A stretch of DNA of 64,000 bases, taken from the NCBI RefSeq assembly GCF_014699035.1, contig NZ_JACXAA010000014.1, positions 62,001 through 126,000 on the forward strand, written 5' to 3'. The translations under genes and the position numbers were made by a program. This DNA comes from Spirosoma validum (lineage in GTDB: Bacteria > Bacteroidota > Bacteroidia > Cytophagales > Spirosomataceae). This document shows positions 18,701 to 25,730 of the stretch, in pieces. The notes under the pieces are model-generated. The model was not told where the DNA came from. It did no database searches and saw only the letters and a program-made list of their open reading frames with translations. Within the stretch, counting starts at the first letter, position 1, and each line of letters starts with the position of its first letter.

Positions 18701-19063
18701 TTTGCGACTTTGCTGACCGTACCCCACGACGACCACTTCGTCCAGACTTTTGGCGCTTTCGGCCAGCTTGATGTCGAGTGAGGTCTGGTTGTCGATCACA
18801 ATTTCCTGTGTACTCATGCTGATAAGTGAAGCAACCAGTACGTCGCCCTTGCGCACCTGAAGCGAGAACTGTCCATCCTGATTGGTTACCGTTCCGCGGG
18901 TCGTTCCTTTAATGGTAATGTTTACACCCGGTAGCGTTTCACCGGTGCGGGCATCGCGGATGGTCCCTGTCAAGGAAGTTGTCTGCGCCCATCCACTAAC
19001 GGTGAGCAACCAGCCGACAATAAGTATGACATATCGCCTGTATTTGTAAGGAGAAATAGACAT
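15719..19063 (-). CDS. SusC/RagA-family TonB-dependent transporter of the sialic acid locus
   Basis: This 1114-residue outer membrane protein has a signal peptide, a carboxypeptidase-like domain (TSLTGTIRDARTGETLPGVN, about 29-48 onward), the SusC signature SLDEVVVVGYG before the plug, a plug with DGVIVPSLFGINMEDVES and GARASNGVILVTTKKG, and a C-terminal barrel. It imports glycans captured by SusD, powered by TonB. It is the first gene of the minus-strand operon. Its promoter (19108-19137) is a full match to the Bacteroidota consensus and holds a palindrome in the spacer, and the divergent GntR regulator is the likely controller. Confidence 0.95.
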   Translation of the reverse strand: MSISPYKYRRYVILIVGWLLTVSGWAQTTSLTGTIRDARTGETLPGVNITIKGTTRGTVTNQDGQFSLQVRKGDVLVASLISMSTQEIVIDNQTSLDIKLAESAKSLDEVVVVGYGQQSRKTLTGAVSTIDQTVFKSVPRTNVGTALQGTAPGLRVQQTTGQPGSTPTIVFRGGTDFNGSGSPLVVLDGVIVPSLFGINMEDVESIDLLKDAASAAIYGARASNGVILVTTKKGKKGRTSVTYSYKRANNYIRRNPLAYMSAEDYITWNRRGLASRYAAAQADNNTAEMNNARNQLTGAWGWGVNSGWTAPDGKYSTQLVSNSNRNLLSDPQYHLLLDKNPFNANQTDSLLYRSISQRQLEDLILQQGTLNEHYLNFSGGNDQGNFSLGLGSISDVGTLIGSSLSRMNMNFNGGLNVGKNLVVNLNVSGYSAKTTPSYLTADGGGGVNGGIIQRFTGIAPTVRLTHDLTGAELPGVDGSTLGNPNYFRDKFYNQTLEQRYSGGLNLEYTILPGLKALASASGFYRYTTGESFTKAYINGTGGALVNTRNSSFTNQRASQYTYNAFLQYNKDFGKHTVSALAGGEFFESRVYDYGATANLAATDFIPWLSASTAAVGVPTSSFSSWQRLASVIGRVNYTFANTYLLNVNMRYDGTSKLITNQYGFFPGVSLGWNMHYENFFANSFLRRYVSTLKPRISFGENGSINPLNSAGQPLIGDYATIPQYGSVGTYNGQPGFATGGITNTNLTWERANTLNFGVDVGLLNNRVTVIADYFIRNVYDKITSLTIPAWTGFSSYVTNLGQLQNRGVELEIRANVLKPSSANGVSWTVSANLFHVKNFAKKLPNNGLDLNRQGAVQIFDPGQNKLVWVGGLQEGKRVGLDEIYAPIHDGIYTSQAQLDERAGLLNTYLPYTNKRIKLLGDARWRDTDKNDTLDYRDNVYVGRTTPTIQGGFSSNLSWKGFNLYGQFDYSLGFIIANQSYLRGMSQVQGSQNGPVDVTNTWSPENPNGTLPRYYWANYGRNYFTDAGGSTTPPANFWQKGDYLAMREVTLSYDMPAKLLERMARNRVKSVRVFLTGSNLVYFTGYNGTFPEVGGNDVGRFPLPRTATLGATISL

Positions 19064-19107
19064 TATAGAGATAGTTTATCGTAGACAAGAGAATAAGTAT
19101 GACTTGA

Positions 19108-19137
19108 CAAAGGTATTATGTTGTACATAAAAGTCAA
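19108..19137 (-). promoter_or_regulatory. Bacteroidota-type susC promoter with operator palindrome in the spacer
   Basis: On the minus strand TTG (19137-19135, within TTTTTG) is followed after 19 nt by TACCTTTG (19115-19108), an exact TAnnTTTG -7 element. The spacer holds the palindrome TTATGT-TGT-ACATAA (19116-19130). A related sequence, TTATACATAATAC, lies just before the GntR start (about 19214-19227). A repressor bound at the palindrome would block RNA polymerase; the GntR protein encoded next door is the obvious candidate. Confidence 0.7.
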
Positions 19138-19227
19138 AAATTCGCATAAAATTTTTATTTAAGCGAATAAATCCAGAATATTGTCAGACATAATCGAGTG
19201 TAGCGTTTTTTATATTATACATAATAC

Positions 19228-19932
19228 ATGGAGTACATCAATAATCAGAGTGATTTCAAGCTGAATGAAAACCTCACGCTGGTCGACAAAGTGGAAACGG
19301 ATCTGCTCGAATTCTTCAATGACAAGCAATTCAAAGCGGGCGATGTCATTCCAAAAGAGATCGAACTATCGGCTCAGTTAGGCGTAAGCCGGACGGTTCT
19401 GCGGGAAGCGCTGCTACGGTTACGCATGCGGGGCATGCTCGACACGAAGAAGAAGCGCGGAACCGTTATTACGAACCCCGACCTGCTTTCGCTCATCGAA
19501 AAAACACTGTATCCCGGCATTCTGGACAATGCGACGCTACGTGACATTTTCGAATTACGGATGGTACTTGAGATCGGGATGGGCGATCTGATTTTCGAGC
19601 GGGTAACGCAGAATGACATCGACGAACTCTACGCCATTGTTGCTACGGAGCCAGTCAATACGGAAGAGATGCTGTTCGATTCGGAGCAGGAAATTCGCTT
19701 TCATGGCAAGTTGTACGACATCACCGGCAACCAGACACTACGTCGGTTTCAGCGGATGCTCCTGCCCATTTTCAAATACGTTCACGAAAGCGGCATCCTG
19801 AAAAAACAGGTGCAGCACAAGAAGTTTGTTTCGCACCGGGGGCTGGTCGATGTCATCCAGCACGGAACACCCGAAGCCTTTCGCAACGCGATGCGCAATC
19901 ACTTCGAAAACCATTTCCAACGATTATTCTGA
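19228..19932 (+). CDS. GntR/FadR-family transcription regulator of the sialic acid locus
   Basis: The 234-residue protein has an N-terminal winged helix (about 20-85) with the GntR signature GDVIPKEIELSAQLGVSRTV followed by REALLRL, and a C-terminal all-helical FCD domain. Histidines in EIRFHGKLYDITGN, FVSHRGLVDVI and AMRNHFENHF are placed like the metal and ligand site of FCD proteins. It is divergent from susC and 14 nt upstream of the sialidase, so it probably controls both directions. E. coli NanR is also a GntR/FCD protein responding to N-acetylneuraminate, which supports sialic acid as effector, but the ligand is inferred from context. Confidence 0.85.
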   Translation: MEYINNQSDFKLNENLTLVDKVETDLLEFFNDKQFKAGDVIPKEIELSAQLGVSRTVLREALLRLRMRGMLDTKKKRGTVITNPDLLSLIEKTLYPGILDNATLRDIFELRMVLEIGMGDLIFERVTQNDIDELYAIVATEPVNTEEMLFDSEQEIRFHGKLYDITGNQTLRRFQRMLLPIFKYVHESGILKKQVQHKKFVSHRGLVDVIQHGTPEAFRNAMRNHFENHFQRLF

Positions 19933-19946
19933 TCCCGGCACACGCT

Positions 19947-21152
19947 ATGATCCATGCATTTCTACTGGCAACCAGCCTTATTACGTATCAACCCGTCCTC
20001 TCCGGCCAGACAAACAGTACTGGTCCAACTGTCGATTCCACGACACAGGCCATCGTCGAGACAACGGTCTTTCGAAACGGCGAAGGGGGCTATCTCTGTT
20101 ATCGGATTCCGGCCATCGTGAAAGCGCCGAATGGTAATCTGCTGGCCTTTGTCGAAGGGCGCCGAACGGATTGCGGTGATTTTGGCGACGTCGATCTCGT
20201 GCTACGTACCAGCCAGGACAACGGAAAAACGTGGGGACCGATACAGCTCGTTGTCGACTTTGGAACGATGCAGGCAGGCAATCCAGCGCCGGTGTTCGAT
20301 CTGACCGACAATCGCTTTCCAAACGGAAAACTGTTTTTAGTGTACAACACGGGTACCGCTTCGGAAGCGAACGTGCGGAAAGGCCTGGCTGTCCGTGAAG
20401 TCTGGTACAAAACCAGCACCGACGGCGGCCAGACCTGGTCAGAAGCGGTGAACATAACAACCCAGGTTTCGCGACCGAACAAGCCCGACATGAATCCGCA
20501 GTATGCCTTCAGGGAAGACTGGCGATCGTACGCCAATACGCCCGGCCACTCCCTGCAACTACAGAAAGGTCGTCATAAAGGCCGGATTTTTGTGGCGGCC
20601 AACCATTCCGAAGGGCAGCCGCAACCGCAGTTTCGCGACTACCGGGCCCATGGCTTCTATTCCGATGATCACGGAAAAACCTGGAAACTTTCGCCAACCA
20701 TTACGTATCCCGGCGGCAACGAAAGTACAGCCGCTGAAACCGCAAACGGCGGTCTCTTGCTGAATGCGCGCAACCAATCGGGCGACGTCAAAAATCGGCT
20801 GCTGGCGTCATCGTCCAATGCCGGTGAACGTTGGGAGTCAGTCGTTGTCGCAACGGATTTGCCCGATCCGGTCTGTCAGGGTAGCATGATTACGTATCAG
20901 CCACGTAGCGGCCCCAGCGTACTGCTGTTCTCCAATCCTAACAGCCAGACCAGCCGGACAAACTTAACCGTTCGGGTTAGTCAGAACGATGGCAAAAAAT
21001 GGTCGGCTGGCAAACTGATTTATGCCGGTTCGTCGGCCTATTCCGATCTGGTTGTTCAGCAGGATGGCGACCTTGGCGTTCTCTACGAAAAAGACAACTA
21101 CACAAAAATCACCTACGCCCGTTTTCGCTACGATTGGCTGGTTACAAAGTGA
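19947..21152 (+). CDS. nanH: Exported GH33 sialidase
   Basis: The 401-residue protein has a short signal peptide and the full sialidase pattern: the FRIP-type motif CYRIP (51-55) with triad Arg53; Asp boxes SQDNGKTW (89-96), STDGGQTW (157-164), SDDHGKTW (239-246) and a degenerate SQNDGKKW (345-352); Glu264 in AAETANGG and the nucleophile Tyr365 in SAYSDL. The acid/base Asp is probably in CGDFGDVD (76-83). Arg275 and Arg337 or Arg343 would complete the arginine triad. It releases terminal sialic acid from glycoconjugates, the first step of the pathway encoded around it. It follows the regulator gene by 14 nt, so the two are likely cotranscribed. Confidence 0.93.
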   Translation: MIHAFLLATSLITYQPVLSGQTNSTGPTVDSTTQAIVETTVFRNGEGGYLCYRIPAIVKAPNGNLLAFVEGRRTDCGDFGDVDLVLRTSQDNGKTWGPIQLVVDFGTMQAGNPAPVFDLTDNRFPNGKLFLVYNTGTASEANVRKGLAVREVWYKTSTDGGQTWSEAVNITTQVSRPNKPDMNPQYAFREDWRSYANTPGHSLQLQKGRHKGRIFVAANHSEGQPQPQFRDYRAHGFYSDDHGKTWKLSPTITYPGGNESTAAETANGGLLLNARNQSGDVKNRLLASSSNAGERWESVVVATDLPDPVCQGSMITYQPRSGPSVLLFSNPNSQTSRTNLTVRVSQNDGKKWSAGKLIYAGSSAYSDLVVQQDGDLGVLYEKDNYTKITYARFRYDWLVTK

Positions 21153-21173
21153 GCCAATAAATGTGGTGTCTAC

Positions 21174-21248
21174 CTGTGGTGTCGGGTTCTTAAACCCGAC
21201 GCAATTTGCTGACGCGAGAATGTCGGGTTTAAGAACCCGACACCACAG
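21174..21248. repeat. REP-like inverted pair between sialidase and epimerase genes
   Basis: Perfect 27-bp arms, 21174-21200 and 21222-21248. Each arm folds on itself as GTCGGGTT-CTTA-AACCCGAC, so the whole can form a dumbbell or a long stem. TGTGGTGTC is duplicated directly 12 nt before. The core is nearly the same as at 14047-14155, 7 kb away on the other half of the same locus. Confidence 0.87.
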
Positions 21249-21291
21249 AAAAACTGACATCACAGGCAGTTCAAATGTTCACATAATTAAC

Positions 21292-22500
21292 ATGATCGCT
21301 ACCCAGACCTACACGCAACTCTACCAGGATGCGCTGTTGAACGACGTTATTCCGTTCTGGCAAAAACACTCGCTGGATCGCCAACAGGGCGGTTTCTTCA
21401 CCTGCCTCGACCGGAAGGAAAAGGTTTATGACACGGATAAATTTATCTGGCTACAGACCCGCCAGGTATGGACGTTTTCGATGCTGTATAATCGGCTGGG
21501 CGGCAGTCCGCCAGAACAACGCGCGGACTGGCTCGACGTAGCGCAGCACGGTGCTGATTTTCTAACAAAGTACGGTCGTGCCGAAGATGGCAGCTGGTAT
21601 TTTTCCCTGACGCGCGAGGGTCGGACACTGGTGCAGCCCTACAACATTTTTTCGGATTGTTTCGCAACGATGGCGTTCGGTCAGCTGTCGGTAGCAACGG
21701 GTAATGATGCGTACGCCAACCTAGCGAAATCGACGTTTGAGCAGATATTGGCCCGGCGCAACAATCCGAAAGGACGGTGGAACAAAGCCGTTTCGGATAC
21801 GCGGCCGTTGAAGAATTTTGCGTTGCCCATGATCCTGTGCAACCTCTCACTGGAAATTGAACACCTGCTCGATAAAGAGCTGGTGGAACGTACCATTGAC
21901 GAATGCATTCACGAGGTCATGGACGTATTCTACGATTCCAACCTGGGGCTGATTCGGGAGAACGTAACGCCCGACGGCCAGTTTTCGGATAGCTTCGAGG
22001 GGCGGTTACTGAATCCCGGTCATGCGATCGAAGCGATGTGGTTCATCATGGACCTGGCTACCCGACGCAACGACGTAGCACTGCTCGAAAAAGCGGTTCG
22101 TATTACGCTCGATACGCTGGATTATGCCTGGGATACAGAACACGGCGGACTCTTCTACTTCATGGACAGCCAGGGCCATCCGCCCCAGCAATTAGAGTGG
22201 GATCAGAAACTCTGGTGGGTGCATATCGAAACGCTCATTACGTTACTGAAAGGTTACCAGCGAACCGGAAATCCTGACTGCTGGGCCTGGTTTGAGCGAG
22301 TTCATGCGTACACCTGGTCACACTTTCCAGATTCCGAGTTCGGTGAATGGTACGGTTATCTCAATCGCCAGGGAGACGTACTTTTACCGCTGAAAGGTGG
22401 CAAATGGAAAGGCTGTTTTCACATACCGCGGGGTTTGTTTCAATGCTGGCAGGTGTTAAAGGAGATTGAGAGTGTGGGGATAGCTGCGAAGCATAGGTAG
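21292..22500 (+). CDS. N-acylglucosamine 2-epimerase (AGE/RnBP family)
   Basis: I start at ATG 21292; the frame is open back into the sialidase gene but that part has no homology. The 402-residue product is an (alpha/alpha)6-barrel protein with AGE-family stretches: GGFFTCLDRKEKVYDTDKF, WLQTRQVWTFSMLYN, SFEGRLLNPGHAIEAMWF, a histidine-bearing DQKLWWVHIETL, and GEWYGYLNRQGD near the end. AGE interconverts ManNAc and GlcNAc. In Bacteroides fragilis nanLET this step replaces the NanK/NanE route, after which GlcNAc is phosphorylated by a hexokinase. Its place in the sialidase operon fits that scheme. It is separated from the sialidase by a palindrome. Confidence 0.9.
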   Translation: MIATQTYTQLYQDALLNDVIPFWQKHSLDRQQGGFFTCLDRKEKVYDTDKFIWLQTRQVWTFSMLYNRLGGSPPEQRADWLDVAQHGADFLTKYGRAEDGSWYFSLTREGRTLVQPYNIFSDCFATMAFGQLSVATGNDAYANLAKSTFEQILARRNNPKGRWNKAVSDTRPLKNFALPMILCNLSLEIEHLLDKELVERTIDECIHEVMDVFYDSNLGLIRENVTPDGQFSDSFEGRLLNPGHAIEAMWFIMDLATRRNDVALLEKAVRITLDTLDYAWDTEHGGLFYFMDSQGHPPQQLEWDQKLWWVHIETLITLLKGYQRTGNPDCWAWFERVHAYTWSHFPDSEFGEWYGYLNRQGDVLLPLKGGKWKGCFHIPRGLFQCWQVLKEIESVGIAAKHR

Positions 22501-22652
22501 GAAAACCTGTAGAACGCACAGATGTCGATTTGCGCTGTACACCTGTGCCTGACTAACCCGTTTCCTCACTCCGCCCAATTTTATGAGCCGCCTGCCAGGA
22601 TCAGTTGGTTAGTCTGTTAAGTACAACATAACCTCACTTAGTCGATTAACGT

Positions 22653-23000
22653 ATGAAAACTATCATCTTGACGGCTACGCTGCTGATTGCCGTGGCCTCC
22701 GCAGGTGCGCATGCTCAGTCTGGCGGAAATAGCCGTCGCACGCCGGGTCGATACCCCACGCCCACCGCAGAAGGGCCATCTAGCACAACGACAGGAGCCC
22801 AATCAACCCGTTCGCAATCAGGATCAGCCAGTACAGGAACTAAAGCCAGTACGGGAAATAAATCAGGCGGTACGTCGGCTGGACAGAAATCGCCAAGTCA
22901 GAGTAGCAAATCTGGTCCCAAAAATCAACAGGGGGCTGGTGTTCCCAGCAGCGGTAGCGCTAGTGACCTGCGCACGGGCAAACCAGACAAAACCCCATAG
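22653..23000 (+). CDS. Small secreted Ser/Thr/Gly-rich protein of unknown function
   Basis: The 115-residue product has a clean signal peptide (MKTIILTATLLIAVASAGAHAQ) and a low-complexity mature part rich in Ser, Gly, Thr, Lys and Gln, with no cysteine and no recognisable domain. It is probably disordered outside the cytoplasm. A longer overlapping frame (22687-23094) lacks a signal peptide and is not used. A hairpin terminator follows at 23029. I do not recognise a family. Confidence 0.55.
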   Translation: MKTIILTATLLIAVASAGAHAQSGGNSRRTPGRYPTPTAEGPSSTTTGAQSTRSQSGSASTGTKASTGNKSGGTSAGQKSPSQSSKSGPKNQQGAGVPSSGSASDLRTGKPDKTP

Positions 23001-23028
23001 ACAAACCTTATTCCTGCATTTTGAGACA

Positions 23029-23073
23029 GAGGCTGAGTTACCTTCGAGGAGAAGGAAAGCTCAGCCTCGTTTT
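23029..23073 (+). terminator. Intrinsic terminator after the small secreted protein
   Basis: GAGGCTGAG (23029-23037) and CTCAGCCTC (23060-23068) form a 9-bp stem, followed by GTTTTA. It lies 29 nt after the stop at 23000. Confidence 0.7.
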
Positions 23074-23358
23074 ATAGACGCAACGGCTGAATGATACAGT
23101 TTGGCCTTTAACGCTCCGAACAGCCCACAAAAATCCGCGCTGAAGCGAACGGTCAACAATCGCAGCCACAATTAGTTAACTCTATACACTCAGGCGAGTG
23201 CCGTTATCCGCTTGTTACCTACTACTTCAACTCCATCGTCAACGGCATCAACTGCTTTATCAATGCAGCTAACCAGCCCTGCTTTTTCTGATGGTGGTAT
23301 CATACCAATTGCTCGATCAACGAAAGACGATTAATTTCATTTACTTAAGACGATACCT
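23074..23358. other. Intergenic stretch without recognisable features
   Basis: Between the terminator and the next start I see no convincing reading frame, RNA gene or strong hairpin. A promoter for the gene at 23359 must lie here, but no exact TAnnTTTG element is present. Confidence 0.5.
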
Positions 23359-23895
23359 ATGCCGACTTTCAATCTCCAACGTTTCTTTCTCGTTCAGTTT
23401 CTGATCTTATCAACTATAGGCCACGTATTGGCTCAACAAACGCCCGATGTACGCCAGGTTCGCTGGGGTTTTTCGCCGAAACAGGTCAAAGAAGCGGAAT
23501 CCAGTAAACTCACATCAAAGAAAACAGAGAAGCTTGTCTACGCACGTGTTCCGCTTATCAATCGAACTGTCGGCCTCGAATATACCTTCAATGGTGACTC
23601 GCTGCTCTCGGCCTCCTATTACTATTATATGACTGCCGCCATTACTCAGGCAGATGTGATGGCGGCCAGAACGGAGTTAGATTCGTTGCTACAAGAGAAA
23701 TACGGTCCCGGAAAAACGGCTAAAGTTGGCGAGATTCTAAACAAAGTGTGGCTGACGCCGAGAACGCAAATCAGTCTGTCGCTGGGGAATGTCGATAGAG
23801 GCTGGTCGTTAGAGCTCGTTTACCTTTGTCGGGTTTATCCAGGCCAGCCTGCTAACGCCGGTTGGAAACCGCGAAAAGACATTCCCGATCTATAA
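23359..23895 (+). CDS. Secreted protein of unknown function
   Basis: The 178-residue product has a signal peptide ending GHVLAQ (about residue 25). The mature part begins TPDVRQVRWGFSPKQVKEAE and continues with an alternating beta pattern (VGLEYTFNGDSLLSASYYYY), then ALDSLLQEKYG-like helix and KVWLTPRTQISLSL. This resembles small periplasmic proteins that compare an observed term with a model, but I cannot name the family. It converges on a decayed histidine-kinase fragment whose frame overlaps its 3' end in the antisense direction. Function unknown. Confidence 0.65.
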   Translation: MPTFNLQRFFLVQFLILSTIGHVLAQQTPDVRQVRWGFSPKQVKEAESSKLTSKKTEKLVYARVPLINRTVGLEYTFNGDSLLSASYYYYMTAAITQADVMAARTELDSLLQEKYGPGKTAKVGEILNKVWLTPRTQISLSLGNVDRGWSLELVYLCRVYPGQPANAGWKPRKDIPDL

Positions 23896-23898
23896 AAT

Positions 23899-24110
23899 TC
23901 AGGATCTTTTTGGCAAATACACGCTAAAGGTGCACCCTTACCAGGCTGGCTGGTAGCCGTGATAGCCCCGCCATGATTCGCCACTACCTTTTCGCAGATC
24001 GCTAGACCGATTACAGTACCAACAAATTCGTTTCGGCCCTGCAATCGCTGAAACACCTGAAAAATGCGATCCAGATACTTTTCATCGAACCCGATACTAA
24101 TCGTAAGCTA
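23899..24110 (-). pseudogene. Remnant of a sensor histidine kinase C-terminus
   Basis: On the minus strand the text reads ISIGFDEKYLDRIFQVFQRL, then LQGRNEFVGTVIGLAICEKV, then VANHGGAITATSQPGKGA, which is the G1-G2 region of a HATPase_c domain (GIGF, then GTGIGLAI-like). After KGA a one-base loss shifts the frame. Read one base over, the sequence continues TFSVYLPKRS and stop, the usual end of such kinases. There is no start, no H-box and no upstream half, so this is a truncated, frameshifted relic. It lies between a secreted protein gene and the DUF421 pair. Confidence 0.8.
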
Positions 24111-24165
24111 GTTCCCCAAGCGGGTAAAGCCTGGCCAGGTGCTTGAATTAGCATTACTACCTCGT

Positions 24166-24855
24166 TCACTTCAGTGCCGGTACCCACTCCGTATAGTCAC
24201 AGTTGCTACAGGCATCTGTTTTGTTGCTCGATTCTGGTTGCTGATTACCGCAGTGGTGACAAACGTTTTGACCGGACGCTTTCTCCTGCTGGTCAATAAA
24301 TTCAGTGTCCCACTCGGGCAGTATCGACAGGCCCGGTCTGGGTTTCGGATCTTCAACGAGCGTAAAGGCACCATTGGCTTCCATATACAAACGCTTCACG
24401 GATCCCAGATGAAACAAACCCCCGGAGCGAAGCTGAGCAAACAACAGTTCACGGGTGATGCGCGCATCTTTCATGTTTGCCAGTTGAATCACTGAATTTT
24501 CAACGAGTGTGCTTCGATCACCCTGAGAAATCGCTTCGAATCGCTGATTTTTGGCTGCGTAATAGGAAACAATACGTTGGGTCAACACAACAACCAGCCC
24601 AATAACATAGGCTGGCAGCAATCCCCGATGAGCATCCAGAATGGGTACGCCAATGGCAGCCGCCATCGACACCATGGCGGCCATCTCATTACGGCTCAGT
24701 TTAGAGGCCATGCGTCGACCCATAAATCGCATCGAAAGAACCAGCAGCAGGTAAATCGCAGCCGCCCGAATCAAAATCTCAACGTAAAAAATGCCCGGCA
24801 CGTCGCCGACAAGAATCCGTTGCCAATCGTATAAATGAATATCTTCTTCTTTCAT
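24166..24855 (-). CDS. DUF421/YetF-type membrane protein with C-terminal zinc ribbon
   Basis: The 229-residue protein has three hydrophobic segments in the first 100 residues, with the DUF421 feature LVLSMRFMGRRMASKLSRNE between helices, then a soluble domain with ENSVIQLANMKDARITRELL and LGSVKRLYMEANGAFTL. The C-terminus adds a zinc-ribbon-like tail with CHHC and CSNC, not part of basic YetF proteins. YetF-like proteins sit in the inner membrane; their function is unclear and has been linked to stress and spore resistance in Bacilli. It follows a paralogue with a 7-nt gap, indicating a tandem duplication and cotranscription. Confidence 0.85.
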   Translation of the reverse strand: MKEEDIHLYDWQRILVGDVPGIFYVEILIRAAAIYLLLVLSMRFMGRRMASKLSRNEMAAMVSMAAAIGVPILDAHRGLLPAYVIGLVVVLTQRIVSYYAAKNQRFEAISQGDRSTLVENSVIQLANMKDARITRELLFAQLRSGGLFHLGSVKRLYMEANGAFTLVEDPKPRPGLSILPEWDTEFIDQQEKASGQNVCHHCGNQQPESSNKTDACSNCDYTEWVPALK

Positions 24856-24862
24856 GCTGGAA

Positions 24863-25552
24863 TTAAAGTATGGCGTTTACCCAGTCGTTGGCCTGACAAA
24901 TCGGGCAGGCGTCTGGTTTGGGCTGAGCAGGTACAGTATTGCCGCAGTTCGTGCAGGCGAGTAATTTTTCTTTTGGCTGCTCGTGAATAGACTGTATTTC
25001 TTCGTCTGAAGGCGGCAATAGCGATAAACCCGGCTTTCCGGTTTCGTCCTGATAAATGCTGAACATCCCGTACGCTTCAATATACAGGCGTTTTACCTTA
25101 CCCAGGTTATACACGTTTTCGCTACGTAACGCGGCAAATATCTGCTGATGAGAGAGTCGGTTTTTCGCCATCTCGTCCACCTGAATGATGCCATCTTTTA
25201 CGAGTACGGTTTCGGTTCCCTGAATGAACTGTTCGGCTTTACTGCTCTTAAACCCCAGCAGGTTAGTTTGTCTCAGAAAAACTAACGCGCAACCTAGCGC
25301 CAGCATCCCCGATAGTAACCCTCGGTCGGGCAATTGCATAGCAGGTGACACGATAGCCCCCATGGTTAGCATCACGGCCAGTTCCAGATTGGTGAGCTGA
25401 CCATTCATTCGTTTGCCGAGCAGGCGCATGGTCACCAGTAATACCAGGTAAATTATGACGGTACGGATGAATACTTCCAGTAAAAATTCAACAGGCGCAT
25501 CACCGATTAGAATTCGATGCCAGTCCCCTAGCTTAATGTCTTCCTTATTCAT
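24863..25552 (-). CDS. DUF421/YetF-type membrane protein with C-terminal zinc ribbon (paralogue)
   Basis: Also 229 residues and collinear with the neighbour: MNKEDIKLGDWHRILIGDAP versus MKEEDIHLYDWQRILVGDVP at the N-terminus, LVTMRLLGKRMNGQLTNLEL after the second helix, LGKVKRLYIEAYGMFSIYQD in the soluble domain, and a four-cysteine tail (CTNC and CPIC). It is the first gene of the pair. No promoter of the TAnnTTTG type is evident in the 178-nt gap to the divergent GH13 gene. Function unknown beyond the family. Confidence 0.85.
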   Translation of the reverse strand: MNKEDIKLGDWHRILIGDAPVEFLLEVFIRTVIIYLVLLVTMRLLGKRMNGQLTNLELAVMLTMGAIVSPAMQLPDRGLLSGMLALGCALVFLRQTNLLGFKSSKAEQFIQGTETVLVKDGIIQVDEMAKNRLSHQQIFAALRSENVYNLGKVKRLYIEAYGMFSIYQDETGKPGLSLLPPSDEEIQSIHEQPKEKLLACTNCGNTVPAQPKPDACPICQANDWVNAIL

Positions 25553-25730
25553 GTTTACCTAACTTTTCGTTTAGCCGAATTGATTGATACTGAGAGGCAA
25601 TTCAGGGTTTATTTATAAAATACATCAGGTATATCTAATAAGTAGATCAATCGGCAAGAAAGATGAACTTATTGCTAACAGAATGCTTCGTTGAGCAGTT
25701 GGTTTTAGAGAACACATCTCAACGTACTTC

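Noticed and set aside
19228..19932. Regulator as FadR of fatty acid metabolism
   Set aside because: It has an FCD domain with metal-site histidines rather than the acyl-CoA domain of FadR, and stands in a sialic acid locus.
21022..21291. Upstream extension of the epimerase frame
   Set aside because: It overlaps the sialidase and the palindrome, has no similarity to epimerases, and a good ATG exists at 21292.
22687..23094. 135-residue frame overlapping the small secreted protein gene
   Set aside because: It lacks a signal peptide and runs through the terminator hairpin at 23029, while the frame from 22653 has a clean signal peptide and stops before it.
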